From positions 1-24,589 of the forward strand of contig JAWWBN010000032.1 in assembly GCA_033720955.1 (NCBI GenBank): DNA of 24,589 bases, written 5' to 3'. Positions 1-6,241 of this stretch are shown here, in pieces. Position 1 is the first letter of the stretch. Every line of letters begins with the position of its first letter. The notes beneath the pieces were generated by a model. That model was given only the letters and a program-made list of their open reading frames with translations, was not told the origin of the DNA and did no database searches. The DNA comes from JAWWBN01 sp033720955 (lineage in GTDB: Bacteria > Acidobacteriota > Thermoanaerobaculia > Multivoradales > JAHEKO01). The position numbers and the translations under genes were made by a program.

Positions 1-99
1 CACAGGTGGGCGCTGACGCGGGGGGTGCCCAAGAGCTTCTTCGCCGGCGAGCCCGCCACCCCCGGCTGGGTGCAGGAGCTCGCCGGCGTCGAAGAGTAG
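1..99 (+). CDS. C-terminal end of an unidentified protein (partial)
   Basis: An open frame runs from the first base to a TAG stop at 97-99 and gives about 32 residues, ending in GWVQELAGVEE. Codon choice (G or C in nearly every third position) matches the neighbouring genes, so this is probably the real end of a gene that begins outside the window. I do not recognise the family from so short a tail. It converges with the gene ending at 146, and a GC-rich hairpin lies between the two stops. Confidence 0.5.
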   Translation, partial: HRWALTRGVPKSFFAGEPATPGWVQELAGVEE

Positions 100-120
100 A
101 CCCGCGCCGCCGGGAGGGCG

Positions 121-140
121 GGCGCGCCGGGCGGCGCGCC
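121..140. terminator. GC hairpin between convergent stop codons
   Basis: Two copies of GGCGCGCC (121-128 and 133-140) are separated by GGGC and form a perfect 8-bp stem with a 4-base loop. It sits between the stop of the partial gene (99) and the stop of the minus-strand gene (146), where a shared terminator is expected. There is no T-tract on either side, so a classical intrinsic terminator is not proven. It may also be chance in this GC-rich sequence. Confidence 0.35.
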
Positions 141-145
141 GGCGC

Positions 146-3100
146 CTAGGGCACCAGGCCGCGCCCGCGCGTCCACGGCACGCCGGCCGCGTCGAGATCG
201 GCCTCGAGCGCCGGGAGCTCGACCTCGATGAGCTGTCGGAGCTCCTCGCGCAGCTCCTCGTACTGCTCGGCGGCGATCTCGATCTGGCGTTGGTGGGTGG
301 GAGTCGGGCCGTAGGTCGAGAGGAAGTTGCCCAGGAAGGCCACCCCCACCCGGCGCTCGAGCGACACGGGGCCCGGGTCGTTGGCGAACTCGCGGCTCTC
401 GACCCCCGCCACGGTGTCGTGCAGGGCCTGGAAGCGGGCTTCGAGCGCCCGCGCCCGGTCGTCGAGCTCGGTGCCGGCCGCGGTGGAGCGCATGAGCGCC
501 GCCTGGATCGCCTCGGTGCGCTCCACGCCGTCGTCGATCACCTGGTGGGCGGTCGAGACCTTCTGGTTGAGCGCCGCCACCCGGCGCAGGAAGGAGGCCA
601 CCTCCGAGGGCGCCGCGCCGGGGTAGCCGCGGCTCTCCCGCAGCGGCTCGACCTCGAAGCGCTCCGGACCGGCGAGCTCCGTGACGACGCCGTCCACGCG
701 CTGGGCGACCGCCACCGAGTAGCGGCCGGGAGGCGCGAGGACCCCGCCGCCGTCGCTGTCGCCGTCGTCGCCGGTCTGCGGCGACAGATCGGGGTCACGC
801 AGATCCCAGGCCACCCGGTGGAAGCCGGCGCCGCTGGGCCCGGTGAGCCGCCGGACCACGTTGCCCTCGGCGTCGGTCACCGTGAGCAGGATCGCCGGAT
901 CCTCCTCCAGCTCCTCCTTCCTGATCTCCTCCCACCCCGGGTACGGCGTGTCCTCGCCGGCCTCGATCTTCTCCTCCTCGGCCTCGGTGCGCTTCCCCTT
1001 GCGGGTCTGGAGGGCGTCCTTCAGGTAGTACGTGAAGACCGCCCCGAACGGCGGGTTGGGGGCGGTGAAGAAGGCGGCTCCCTGCGACGCCTTCTCCCCG
1101 CCTCCCAGGGTGCGCCGCTGGACATACCAGTGGGCGTCGGCGACCGGGAAGAGGATCGCCCTCTCGTTGGCGAGCCGCTCCTCGGAGACCATCCGGAGCG
1201 GCGTGTAGTCGTCGAGGACGTAGAAGCCGCGGCCGAAGGTGGCTCCCACCAGGTCGTTCTCCCGCTTCTGGATGGCCAGGTCGCGGAAGGGGATGTTGGG
1301 CACGCCGCCCTCGAGCTCGATCCATTTTCCGCCGCCATCGACGGTGAAGAAGACGCCGTGCTCGGTACCGGCGAAGAGCAGGCCGGGCTTCTCGTGATCC
1401 TGCACCACCCTCCACACGAGATGCCGCTCCGGCAGGTCGCCGGCGATGGAGGTCCAGGTGCGCCCGCGGTCGGCGCTCTTGTACAGGTAGGGAGAGAAGT
1501 CACCCATCTTGTGCTGGTCCACCGCCGCGTAGACGGTGTTCCTGTCGTGCAGGTCGGCCTTCAGGTCGTTGACGAAGAACTCGGCGGCGACGCCGGGGAG
1601 AGAGTCCACCCGGCGCCAGGTCGCGCCGCCGTCCTCGGTGACCTGGATCAGGCCGTCGTCGGTGCCCGCGTAGAGCAGGTTCTCGTCGAAGGGCGACTCG
1701 GCCAGCGAGGTGACGGTGGCGTACTTGGACATCGCGTAGAGATCCCAGATCGCCTCGTAGCTCTGCACCCGCCCCATCATGGGCAGCAGCAGGCGGTCGC
1801 GGCCGCGGGAGAGGTCGCCCGAGATCGGCGTCCAACTGTCGCCCCGGTCGTCACTGCGCCACACCCGCTGGCTGGCGAAGTAGAGCCGCGCCGGGTCGTG
1901 GGCGCTGATCAGGATGGGCGCGTCCCAGTTGAACCGCTCGCTCTCCTCGCCCTTCTCCGGCTGGGGCTGGATGTAGACCATCTCGCCGGTGGCCCGGTCC
2001 CAGCGGGTGAGATTGCCCTCCTGCCACTCGGAGTAGACGATGTTGGGGTCGGTCGGGTCGATCGCCGGCTGGTGGCCGTCGCCGAAGAGGGTGATCTGCC
2101 AGTCGGAGTTGCGGATGCCGTGGACGTTGTCGGTCTGGGAGGGGCCGTACTGGGTGTTGTTGTCCTGGGTGCCCCCCACGACGTGGTAGAACGGCTCGTC
2201 GTAGTCCACCGCCACCTTGTAGAACTGGGTCACCGGCAGGTTGGCCACGAACTTCCAGCTCGCCCCGAGGTCCCAGCTCTCGTAGAGCCCCCCGTCGGTG
2301 CCGACCAGCAGGTAGTCGGGGTCGTTCGGATCGAACGCCATGGCGTGGCTGTCGCCGTGCTTGTGCTCCTCGGGCATGCGGCGGAAGCTCTTGCCGCCGT
2401 CCACCGTGTACCGCATGCGGGCGTCCATCTGGTAGACGCGGTCGAAGTGGTGCGGGGAGGCGAAGATCTCCTGGTAGTAGTGGGGGCCGGTGCCGCCGGA
2501 GATGTACTCCTCGCCCTTCTCCCAGCTCTCGCCGCCGTCGGCGGAGCGGTAGAAGCCGCCCTCGCGGTGGGCCAGCTCGACGGTCGCGTAGACGACGTCG
2601 GGATCGATGGGCGAGATGGCCAGGCCGATCTTGCCCTTGTCCTGGCCCGGAATGCCGTTGGTCAGCTCGCGCCAGGTGGCGCCGCCGTCGGTCGACTTGT
2701 GGATGCCGGAGCCGGGGCCGCCGTTGATCAGCGCCGCCACGTTGCGGTAGCGCTCGTGGGTGGCGGCGTACAGCACGTCCGGGTCCCGCGGGTCCATGTG
2801 CACCTCGTTGACACCCACGTACTCCCCCTCGCCGAGGATCTTGGTCCACGTCGCGCCGCCGTCGGTGGTCTTGTAGAGCCCGCGGTCGCCCCCCTTCGAC
2901 CAGAGCGGCCCCTGCGCCGCCACGTAGACCACGTCGGAATCGTCCGGATGCACCACGATGTTGCCGATGTGCTCCGACTTCTCGAGACCCATCCTCTCCC
3001 AGCTCGCGCCGCCGTCGCGGCTGCGGTAGACGCCGTCGCCGTAGCCCACGTGCCGGCCGCCCACGTTCTCCCCCGTGCCCACCCAGATCGTGTCGGGGTT

Positions 3101-3442
3101 CGACGGGTCGATGGTGACGCAGCCGATGGAATAGGAGCCCTCGCCGTCGAAGATCGGCGTCCAGGTGGTGGCGGCGTTCTCGGTCTTCCAGACCCCGCCG
3201 CTGCCCACCGCCACGTACCAGACGCTCTGGTCCTCGGGGTGGATGGCGACGTCGGCGATCCGCCCCGACATGAGGGCCGGGCCGATCCCCCGCAGCTCGA
3301 GCCCGGCAAAGGTGCCCGCCTGCATCTTGGAGGTGTCCTTCTCCTCCTTCGGCGCGTCCTCCTTCTTCTTCTTCGCCTCGACGGCGAATCCGGGGACGAG
3401 GGCGACGAGCAGGGCGACGAGCAGAGGACGGAGGAGCTTCAT
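146..3442 (-). CDS. Exported Asp-box (BNR / VPS10-sortilin-like) beta-propeller protein
   Basis: A 1098-residue protein. The start is the ATG at 3442, because AGGAGA lies 6 bases upstream and MKLLRPLLVALLVALVPG is a good signal peptide; the frame stays open further upstream without signal features. After the signal comes a lysine/glutamate-rich stretch (residues 24-38). Residues about 45-760 carry at least ten Asp-box repeats of type S/T-x-D-x-G-x-x-W (for example SRDGGASW, TTDGGATW, STDGGATW, SADGGESW, SDDRGDSW, TEDGGATW, SADRGRTW), the signature of sialidase/sortilin-type propellers. A later region reads like a FlgD/Ig-like beta-sandwich (DAEGNVVRRL, then PPGRYSVAV), and the last 170 residues are helical. 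Relatives are usually annotated 'glycosyl hydrolase' or 'VPS10 domain-containing', but I see no catalytic site, so the activity is unknown. A role in binding or degrading an external polymer is inference. Confidence 0.9.
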   Translation of the reverse strand: MKLLRPLLVALLVALVPGFAVEAKKKKEDAPKEEKDTSKMQAGTFAGLELRGIGPALMSGRIADVAIHPEDQSVWYVAVGSGGVWKTENAATTWTPIFDGEGSYSIGCVTIDPSNPDTIWVGTGENVGGRHVGYGDGVYRSRDGGASWERMGLEKSEHIGNIVVHPDDSDVVYVAAQGPLWSKGGDRGLYKTTDGGATWTKILGEGEYVGVNEVHMDPRDPDVLYAATHERYRNVAALINGGPGSGIHKSTDGGATWRELTNGIPGQDKGKIGLAISPIDPDVVYATVELAHREGGFYRSADGGESWEKGEEYISGGTGPHYYQEIFASPHHFDRVYQMDARMRYTVDGGKSFRRMPEEHKHGDSHAMAFDPNDPDYLLVGTDGGLYESWDLGASWKFVANLPVTQFYKVAVDYDEPFYHVVGGTQDNNTQYGPSQTDNVHGIRNSDWQITLFGDGHQPAIDPTDPNIVYSEWQEGNLTRWDRATGEMVYIQPQPEKGEESERFNWDAPILISAHDPARLYFASQRVWRSDDRGDSWTPISGDLSRGRDRLLLPMMGRVQSYEAIWDLYAMSKYATVTSLAESPFDENLLYAGTDDGLIQVTEDGGATWRRVDSLPGVAAEFFVNDLKADLHDRNTVYAAVDQHKMGDFSPYLYKSADRGRTWTSIAGDLPERHLVWRVVQDHEKPGLLFAGTEHGVFFTVDGGGKWIELEGGVPNIPFRDLAIQKRENDLVGATFGRGFYVLDDYTPLRMVSEERLANERAILFPVADAHWYVQRRTLGGGEKASQGAAFFTAPNPPFGAVFTYYLKDALQTRKGKRTEAEEEKIEAGEDTPYPGWEEIRKEELEEDPAILLTVTDAEGNVVRRLTGPSGAGFHRVAWDLRDPDLSPQTGDDGDSDGGGVLAPPGRYSVAVAQRVDGVVTELAGPERFEVEPLRESRGYPGAAPSEVASFLRRVAALNQKVSTAHQVIDDGVERTEAIQAALMRSTAAGTELDDRARALEARFQALHDTVAGVESREFANDPGPVSLERRVGVAFLGNFLSTYGPTPTHQRQIEIAAEQYEELREELRQLIEVELPALEADLDAAGVPWTRGRGLVP

Positions 3443-3483
3443 CGGCGGTCTCCTGTAGAGGGGTCGTTCGGGGGCGAGGCGTG

Positions 3484-3489
3484 ATTGTA
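3484..3489 (-). promoter_or_regulatory. -10-like TACAAT for the Asp-box gene
   Basis: Reading on the minus strand, TACAAT (5 of 6 matches to TATAAT) lies about 41 bases before the start at 3442. That would give a leader of roughly 35 bases containing the AGGAGA ribosome binding site. No convincing -35 hexamer is visible at 16-18 bases. Confidence 0.4.
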
Positions 3490-3508
3490 TCGACGCCGCT
3501 CGATGACA

Positions 3509-3537
3509 TTGCGCCGACGCTTCGTCTCTGCTACCTT
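3509..3537 (+). promoter_or_regulatory. Promoter-like TTGCGC-17-TACCTT for the 3607 gene
   Basis: TTGCGC (3509-3514) and TACCTT (3532-3537) are separated by exactly 17 bases and point toward the exported-protein/matrixin pair. The first three -35 bases and the T, A and T key positions of the -10 match sigma70. It is arranged back to back with the minus-strand -10 at 3484-3489, so the 160-base gap looks like a divergent promoter region. Confidence 0.4.
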
Positions 3538-3606
3538 CACCCGCAATCGAGATCCCATTCCATCCGGACGGCCGAGGGCGGCCCGTCCCCAACAATCGGA
3601 GGGCAG

Positions 3607-4164
3607 ATGTTGCGAAGAGCTGTTTTCTACACACTCGCGATCGCGCTGTGCCTGACCGCCGTGCCAGCGGTGGCGTCGACCTTCGTGGCGATGTCTCCCA
3701 GGGAGCTGGTGGCCGGCTCGGACGCGATCATCCAGGGCCGGGTCATCGGCCAGCAGAGCTCGTGGAGCCACGATGGCAGGATCGTCGTCACCGAGGTGAC
3801 CGTCAAGGTGCGCGACGTGCTGGCGGGCCAGGCGCCGGACGTCGTCAAGGTGCAGGTTCCCGGCGGCCGCGTCGGCGACTACTCCATGGTGGCCACCGGC
3901 TTCCCCACCTTCAAGGACCGCGAGAAGGTGATCCTGTTCGTCTCCTTCGAGGGCGCGAGCACCGGCCGCGTGGTGGGGCATCAGCTCGGCCACTGGGAGG
4001 TGGTCGAGCGTCTCGACGGCGTCAAGATGGCCGTCCCGCGCACCGAGGACGGCGCCTCCTTCTTCGACCGCTCGGGTCGGCTGACGCCTGAGCCCGAGAG
4101 CGTCCCGCTCGCCGACTTCAAGCGCGGAATCCGTCGGATCGAGCGCGACACCATCCACCGGTAG
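3607..4164 (+). CDS. Exported small protein paired with a matrixin protease
   Basis: A 185-residue protein. The ATG at 3607 follows GGAGG by 4 bases, and the first 21 residues (MLRRAVFYTLAIALCLTAVP and on) form a signal peptide ending near AVA-S. The mature part is predicted mostly beta and holds the landmarks VTVKVRDVLAG, VKVQVPGGRVGDY and DREKVILFV. I associate this pattern (a beta domain with V-x-V-P-G-G and a later GE/DRE-x-V-x-L-F-V) with small exported proteins encoded beside bacterial matrixins, but I cannot name a Pfam family with certainty. It stops 18 bases before the matrixin start, so the two are almost surely one operon. Roles as a chaperone, inhibitor or partner of the protease are plausible but unproven. 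No cysteine or obvious catalytic motif is seen. Confidence 0.8.
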   Translation: MLRRAVFYTLAIALCLTAVPAVASTFVAMSPRELVAGSDAIIQGRVIGQQSSWSHDGRIVVTEVTVKVRDVLAGQAPDVVKVQVPGGRVGDYSMVATGFPTFKDREKVILFVSFEGASTGRVVGHQLGHWEVVERLDGVKMAVPRTEDGASFFDRSGRLTPEPESVPLADFKRGIRRIERDTIHR

Positions 4165-4182
4165 CGGTAGGAGGAAGATGAG

Positions 4183-4911
4183 ATGAGAAAGATCCGGAGC
4201 TCCAGAATCCTCCTCGCGGCGGCGGTGGTGTCGTTTCTCGCCACCTCGCTCTTCGCCTACGCCCTCCTCAACCCGCGTCGCGTCTGGCGCGAGACGCCGG
4301 TGACCTACATCGTCGACGACCGGGGCCAGGCAAGTATCGACGAGCCCGACCACGGCCTGTCGGCGACCATCAACGCCATCAACTCCCAGGACGCCTGGAA
4401 CGGCGCCGGAGCCGGCGACGTGGTCAACGCCGTGGCGGGCGACATCAGCGGCTTCCAGCTCGGCGACAACATCCCGATGCTGAACTTCACCGACCCCACC
4501 GGCCAGTGCTCGGGCAACTGCCTGGCGGCCACCTTTACCGGCTTCTACAGCCGTCGGGGCAGGAACGTCTTCATCGACGACGCCGACATCGTGACCAACA
4601 CCGCCTACGACTGGACGTCGGAGAGCGAGACGGGCGGCTGCAGCGGCGAGTTCTTCATCGAGGGCGTCCAGGTGCACGAGATCGGTCACGGTCTCGGCCT
4701 GGGTCACACCAACGTGACCGGGGCGACGATGTACCCGTCGGTCTCCTCGTGCAACAACGGTCCGGCAACCACCGAGGCCGACGACGAGGCCGGCATCTGC
4801 GACCTCTACGGCTGTGGTGGCGGCGGCTGCGACCTCGGCCAGAAGGGCGACTCCTGCAGCGCCGACAACCAGTGCTGCTCGGGCAAGTGCCGGGGCGGCG
4901 CCTGCCGGTAA
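4183..4911 (+). CDS. Exported matrixin-like (M10A) zinc metalloprotease with cystine-knot-like tail
   Basis: A 242-residue protein. The start at 4183 is set by TAGGAGGA about 8 bases upstream; an ATG five bases earlier runs straight into a stop. An N-terminal hydrophobic segment (residues 9-28) is a signal peptide or anchor. The catalytic site is HEIGHGLGLGH at residues 165-175 (zinc ligands H165, H169, H175; general base E166), followed by a Met-turn methionine at 183 in ATMYP, which is the metzincin/matrixin signature. DEAGICDLYG (201-210) matches the usual matrixin end. Residues 216-241 form an added cysteine-rich tail with spacing C-x8-C-x5-CC-x3-C-x4-C, as in inhibitor cystine knots. There is no obvious propeptide cysteine switch. 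It likely cleaves proteins outside the cell; the substrate is unknown. It follows the exported small-protein gene and ends in a strong terminator. Confidence 0.9.
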   Translation: MRKIRSSRILLAAAVVSFLATSLFAYALLNPRRVWRETPVTYIVDDRGQASIDEPDHGLSATINAINSQDAWNGAGAGDVVNAVAGDISGFQLGDNIPMLNFTDPTGQCSGNCLAATFTGFYSRRGRNVFIDDADIVTNTAYDWTSESETGGCSGEFFIEGVQVHEIGHGLGLGHTNVTGATMYPSVSSCNNGPATTEADDEAGICDLYGCGGGGCDLGQKGDSCSADNQCCSGKCRGGACR

Positions 4912-4937
4912 CCCGCGCGCACTCTCATGATCCTTCG

Positions 4938-4962
4938 GCCCCTCCTCCGGGAGGGGCTTTTT
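4938..4962 (+). terminator. Intrinsic terminator after the matrixin gene
   Basis: GCCCCTCC (4938-4945), loop TCCG (an exceptionally stable cUNCGg-type tetraloop), then GGAGGGGC (4950-4957) and a run of five T. The perfect 8-bp stem and U-tract make this a textbook rho-independent terminator 26 bases after the stop at 4911. Confidence 0.9.
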
Positions 4963-5041
4963 GCTTTCCGGGCACGGGAGGCCGCGCGACGGCTCGCGGC
5001 GTCGAGCCGTCGCTCACGAACCGGGGCGCCGGCCGGGCGCC

Positions 5042-5485
5042 CTACAGGCTGCGCTTGGTGCGGCGCATCTGGCGCCACTCGCGGCGCTCGCGGTGGGTGC
5101 GCCGCTCCCAGCGGTCGCCGGAGTCGCTCTCGCGGTCGCCCCGCCCTTCCCGGCCGTCGCCGTCGAGATCGTCCGAGTCGTCGTCCTCGTCCGGCTCGGG
5201 CCGGGCTCGCCGCCGCGGCCGCTCGCCCCGCCGCCGCTCGCGCTCCTCGGCCAGCCGCACGGTCAGGGGACGGCCGCCGAGAGTCCGGCCGTCGAAGACC
5301 CGCGTCGCCATCTCGGCCTGCACCTCGGAGGCAAACTCCACGAAGGCGAAGCCGCGCGGGCGGCCGGTCTCCCGGTCGACCGGGATCGAGACGCTGCGGA
5401 TCTCTCCCCCCTCGGAGAGAAAGCGCTCCAACTGCGCCGCCGTCGTGTGATAGCTCAAGTTCCCAACGAACACCTTCGCGGACAT
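5042..5485 (-). CDS. RRM-domain RNA-binding protein
   Basis: A 147-residue protein. One RNA recognition motif fills residues 4-80, with RNP2 as VFVGNL (5-10) and RNP1 as RGFAFVEF (44-51), including the aromatic residues that stack on RNA bases. Such single-RRM proteins occur in cyanobacteria, acidobacteria and others and bind single-stranded RNA, often linked to cold response. The remaining 67 residues are an unusual tail made almost only of Arg, Glu and Asp, with an acidic block (EPDEDDDSDDLDGDG) between basic blocks and a basic end (RRTKRSL), probably disordered. The start at 5485 has AGGGAGA about 7 bases upstream. It is transcribed alone, divergently from the sigma-factor gene, behind a promoter with a perfect TTGACA. 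Confidence 0.93.
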   Translation of the reverse strand: MSAKVFVGNLSYHTTAAQLERFLSEGGEIRSVSIPVDRETGRPRGFAFVEFASEVQAEMATRVFDGRTLGGRPLTVRLAEERERRRGERPRRRARPEPDEDDDSDDLDGDGREGRGDRESDSGDRWERRTHRERREWRQMRRTKRSL

Positions 5486-5514
5486 CGATCGTCTCCCTGA
5501 AAGATCCTCGAAAA

Positions 5515-5543
5515 AGCTTGGCCCGCGGAGCAGCCGATGTCAA
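5515..5543 (-). promoter_or_regulatory. Promoter-like site of the RRM gene
   Basis: On the minus strand TTGACA (5543 down to 5538) is a perfect -35, and after 17 bases CAAGCT (5520 down to 5515) takes the -10 place, a weak match. Transcription would start near 5508 and give a short leader holding the AGGGAGA site. The T-rich run at 5544-5550 becomes an A-rich stretch just upstream of the -35, as in an UP element. Confidence 0.4.
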
Positions 5544-5643
5544 TGTTTTTCTGACCCGCGCCCTCGCCCCGCCGCCTCTGGACCGCGACCTGCATCCCTC
5601 TCCCCGCGACGCGGTTTCCGCTTCGGCCCCCGCCGTGTCCAAA

Positions 5644-5649
5644 TAGCGT
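5644..5649 (+). promoter_or_regulatory. TAnnnT -10-like hexamer before the sigma-factor gene
   Basis: TAGCGT lies 13 bases before the ATG at 5663 and overlaps the alternative GTG at 5648. If used, transcription begins near 5656 and the sigma-factor mRNA has almost no leader, which would explain the lack of a Shine-Dalgarno site and favour the ATG. No -35 is apparent. Weak evidence on its own. Confidence 0.25.
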
Positions 5650-5662
5650 GAGTCTCCCGCGG

Positions 5663-6241
5663 ATGGCCCAAACGACCCAGCCCACCTCTCCCGACCGCGA
5701 CCCGCGCGACGAGCTCCAGCTCCTCGCCGCCTACCGCGACGGAGACCGGGAGGCGGCGGAGGTCCTCGTGGACCGCACCTACGGGCTGGTCTTCGCCGCC
5801 CTCTTCCGGCTCACCGGGGGCGACGAGGATCTCACCGCCGATCTGACCCAGGAGGCCTACCGGCGCGCCTGGCAGGCTCTGCCCCGCTTCCGGGGGCGCT
5901 CCCGCGTCTCCACCTGGCTCTACAGGATCGCCTACACGACCTTCCTCAATCACGTGCGCCGGCCCCGGGCGGTGCAGCCGCCCGAGGTGGCGCCGGAGCC
6001 CGCAGACCCCGCACCGGACCCCCAGGAGCGGGCCGCGACCGCGTCCGCGCAGCGCAGGCTGCGCCGGGCGGTGCTCGATCTCCCAGACGACCTTCGCTTC
6101 CCGGTCACGGCCCGCTTCTGGGGGGAGGTGCCGGTGCGGGAGATCGCCCGTCAGGAGGGGCTCACCCCGCAGGCGGTGAACAAGAGACTCCGCAAAGCCA
6201 TGCGACGACTGGCCGACACGCTCCAGGAGGACACACCATGA
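5663..6241 (+). CDS. ECF-type RNA polymerase sigma factor
   Basis: A 192-residue protein from the ATG at 5663; a GTG at 5648 would add five residues, and neither has a clear ribosome binding site. Region 2 is visible from about residue 38 (YGLVFAALFRLTG, then DLTQEAYRRAWQAL and STWLYRIAYTTFLNHVRR, the part that contacts core polymerase and melts the -10). A proline-rich linker (PPEVAPEPADPAPDP) follows, then region 4 (LDLPDDLRFPVTARFWGEVPVREIARQEG, given here as landmarks LDLPDDLR and VREIARQEGLTPQAV), a helix-turn-helix for the -35. Length and layout fit extracytoplasmic-function sigma factors. Its stop overlaps the next start by 4 bases (ATGA), so the two are translationally coupled. That membrane protein takes the place where an anti-sigma factor normally sits. 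Confidence 0.92.
   Translation: MAQTTQPTSPDRDPRDELQLLAAYRDGDREAAEVLVDRTYGLVFAALFRLTGGDEDLTADLTQEAYRRAWQALPRFRGRSRVSTWLYRIAYTTFLNHVRRPRAVQPPEVAPEPADPAPDPQERAATASAQRRLRRAVLDLPDDLRFPVTARFWGEVPVREIARQEGLTPQAVNKRLRKAMRRLADTLQEDTP

Noticed and set aside
290..3484. A 1064-codon open frame on the plus strand opposite the Asp-box gene
   Set aside because: It is rich in Arg, Gly, Val, His and Leu without domain motifs and covers the antisense of a gene with ten clear repeats. GC-rich third positions leave the opposite frame free of stops.
3439..4707. A 422-codon minus-strand frame opposite the matrixin pair
   Set aside because: It spans the divergent promoter region and two genes with signal peptides and a zinc-protease motif; no domain is seen in it.
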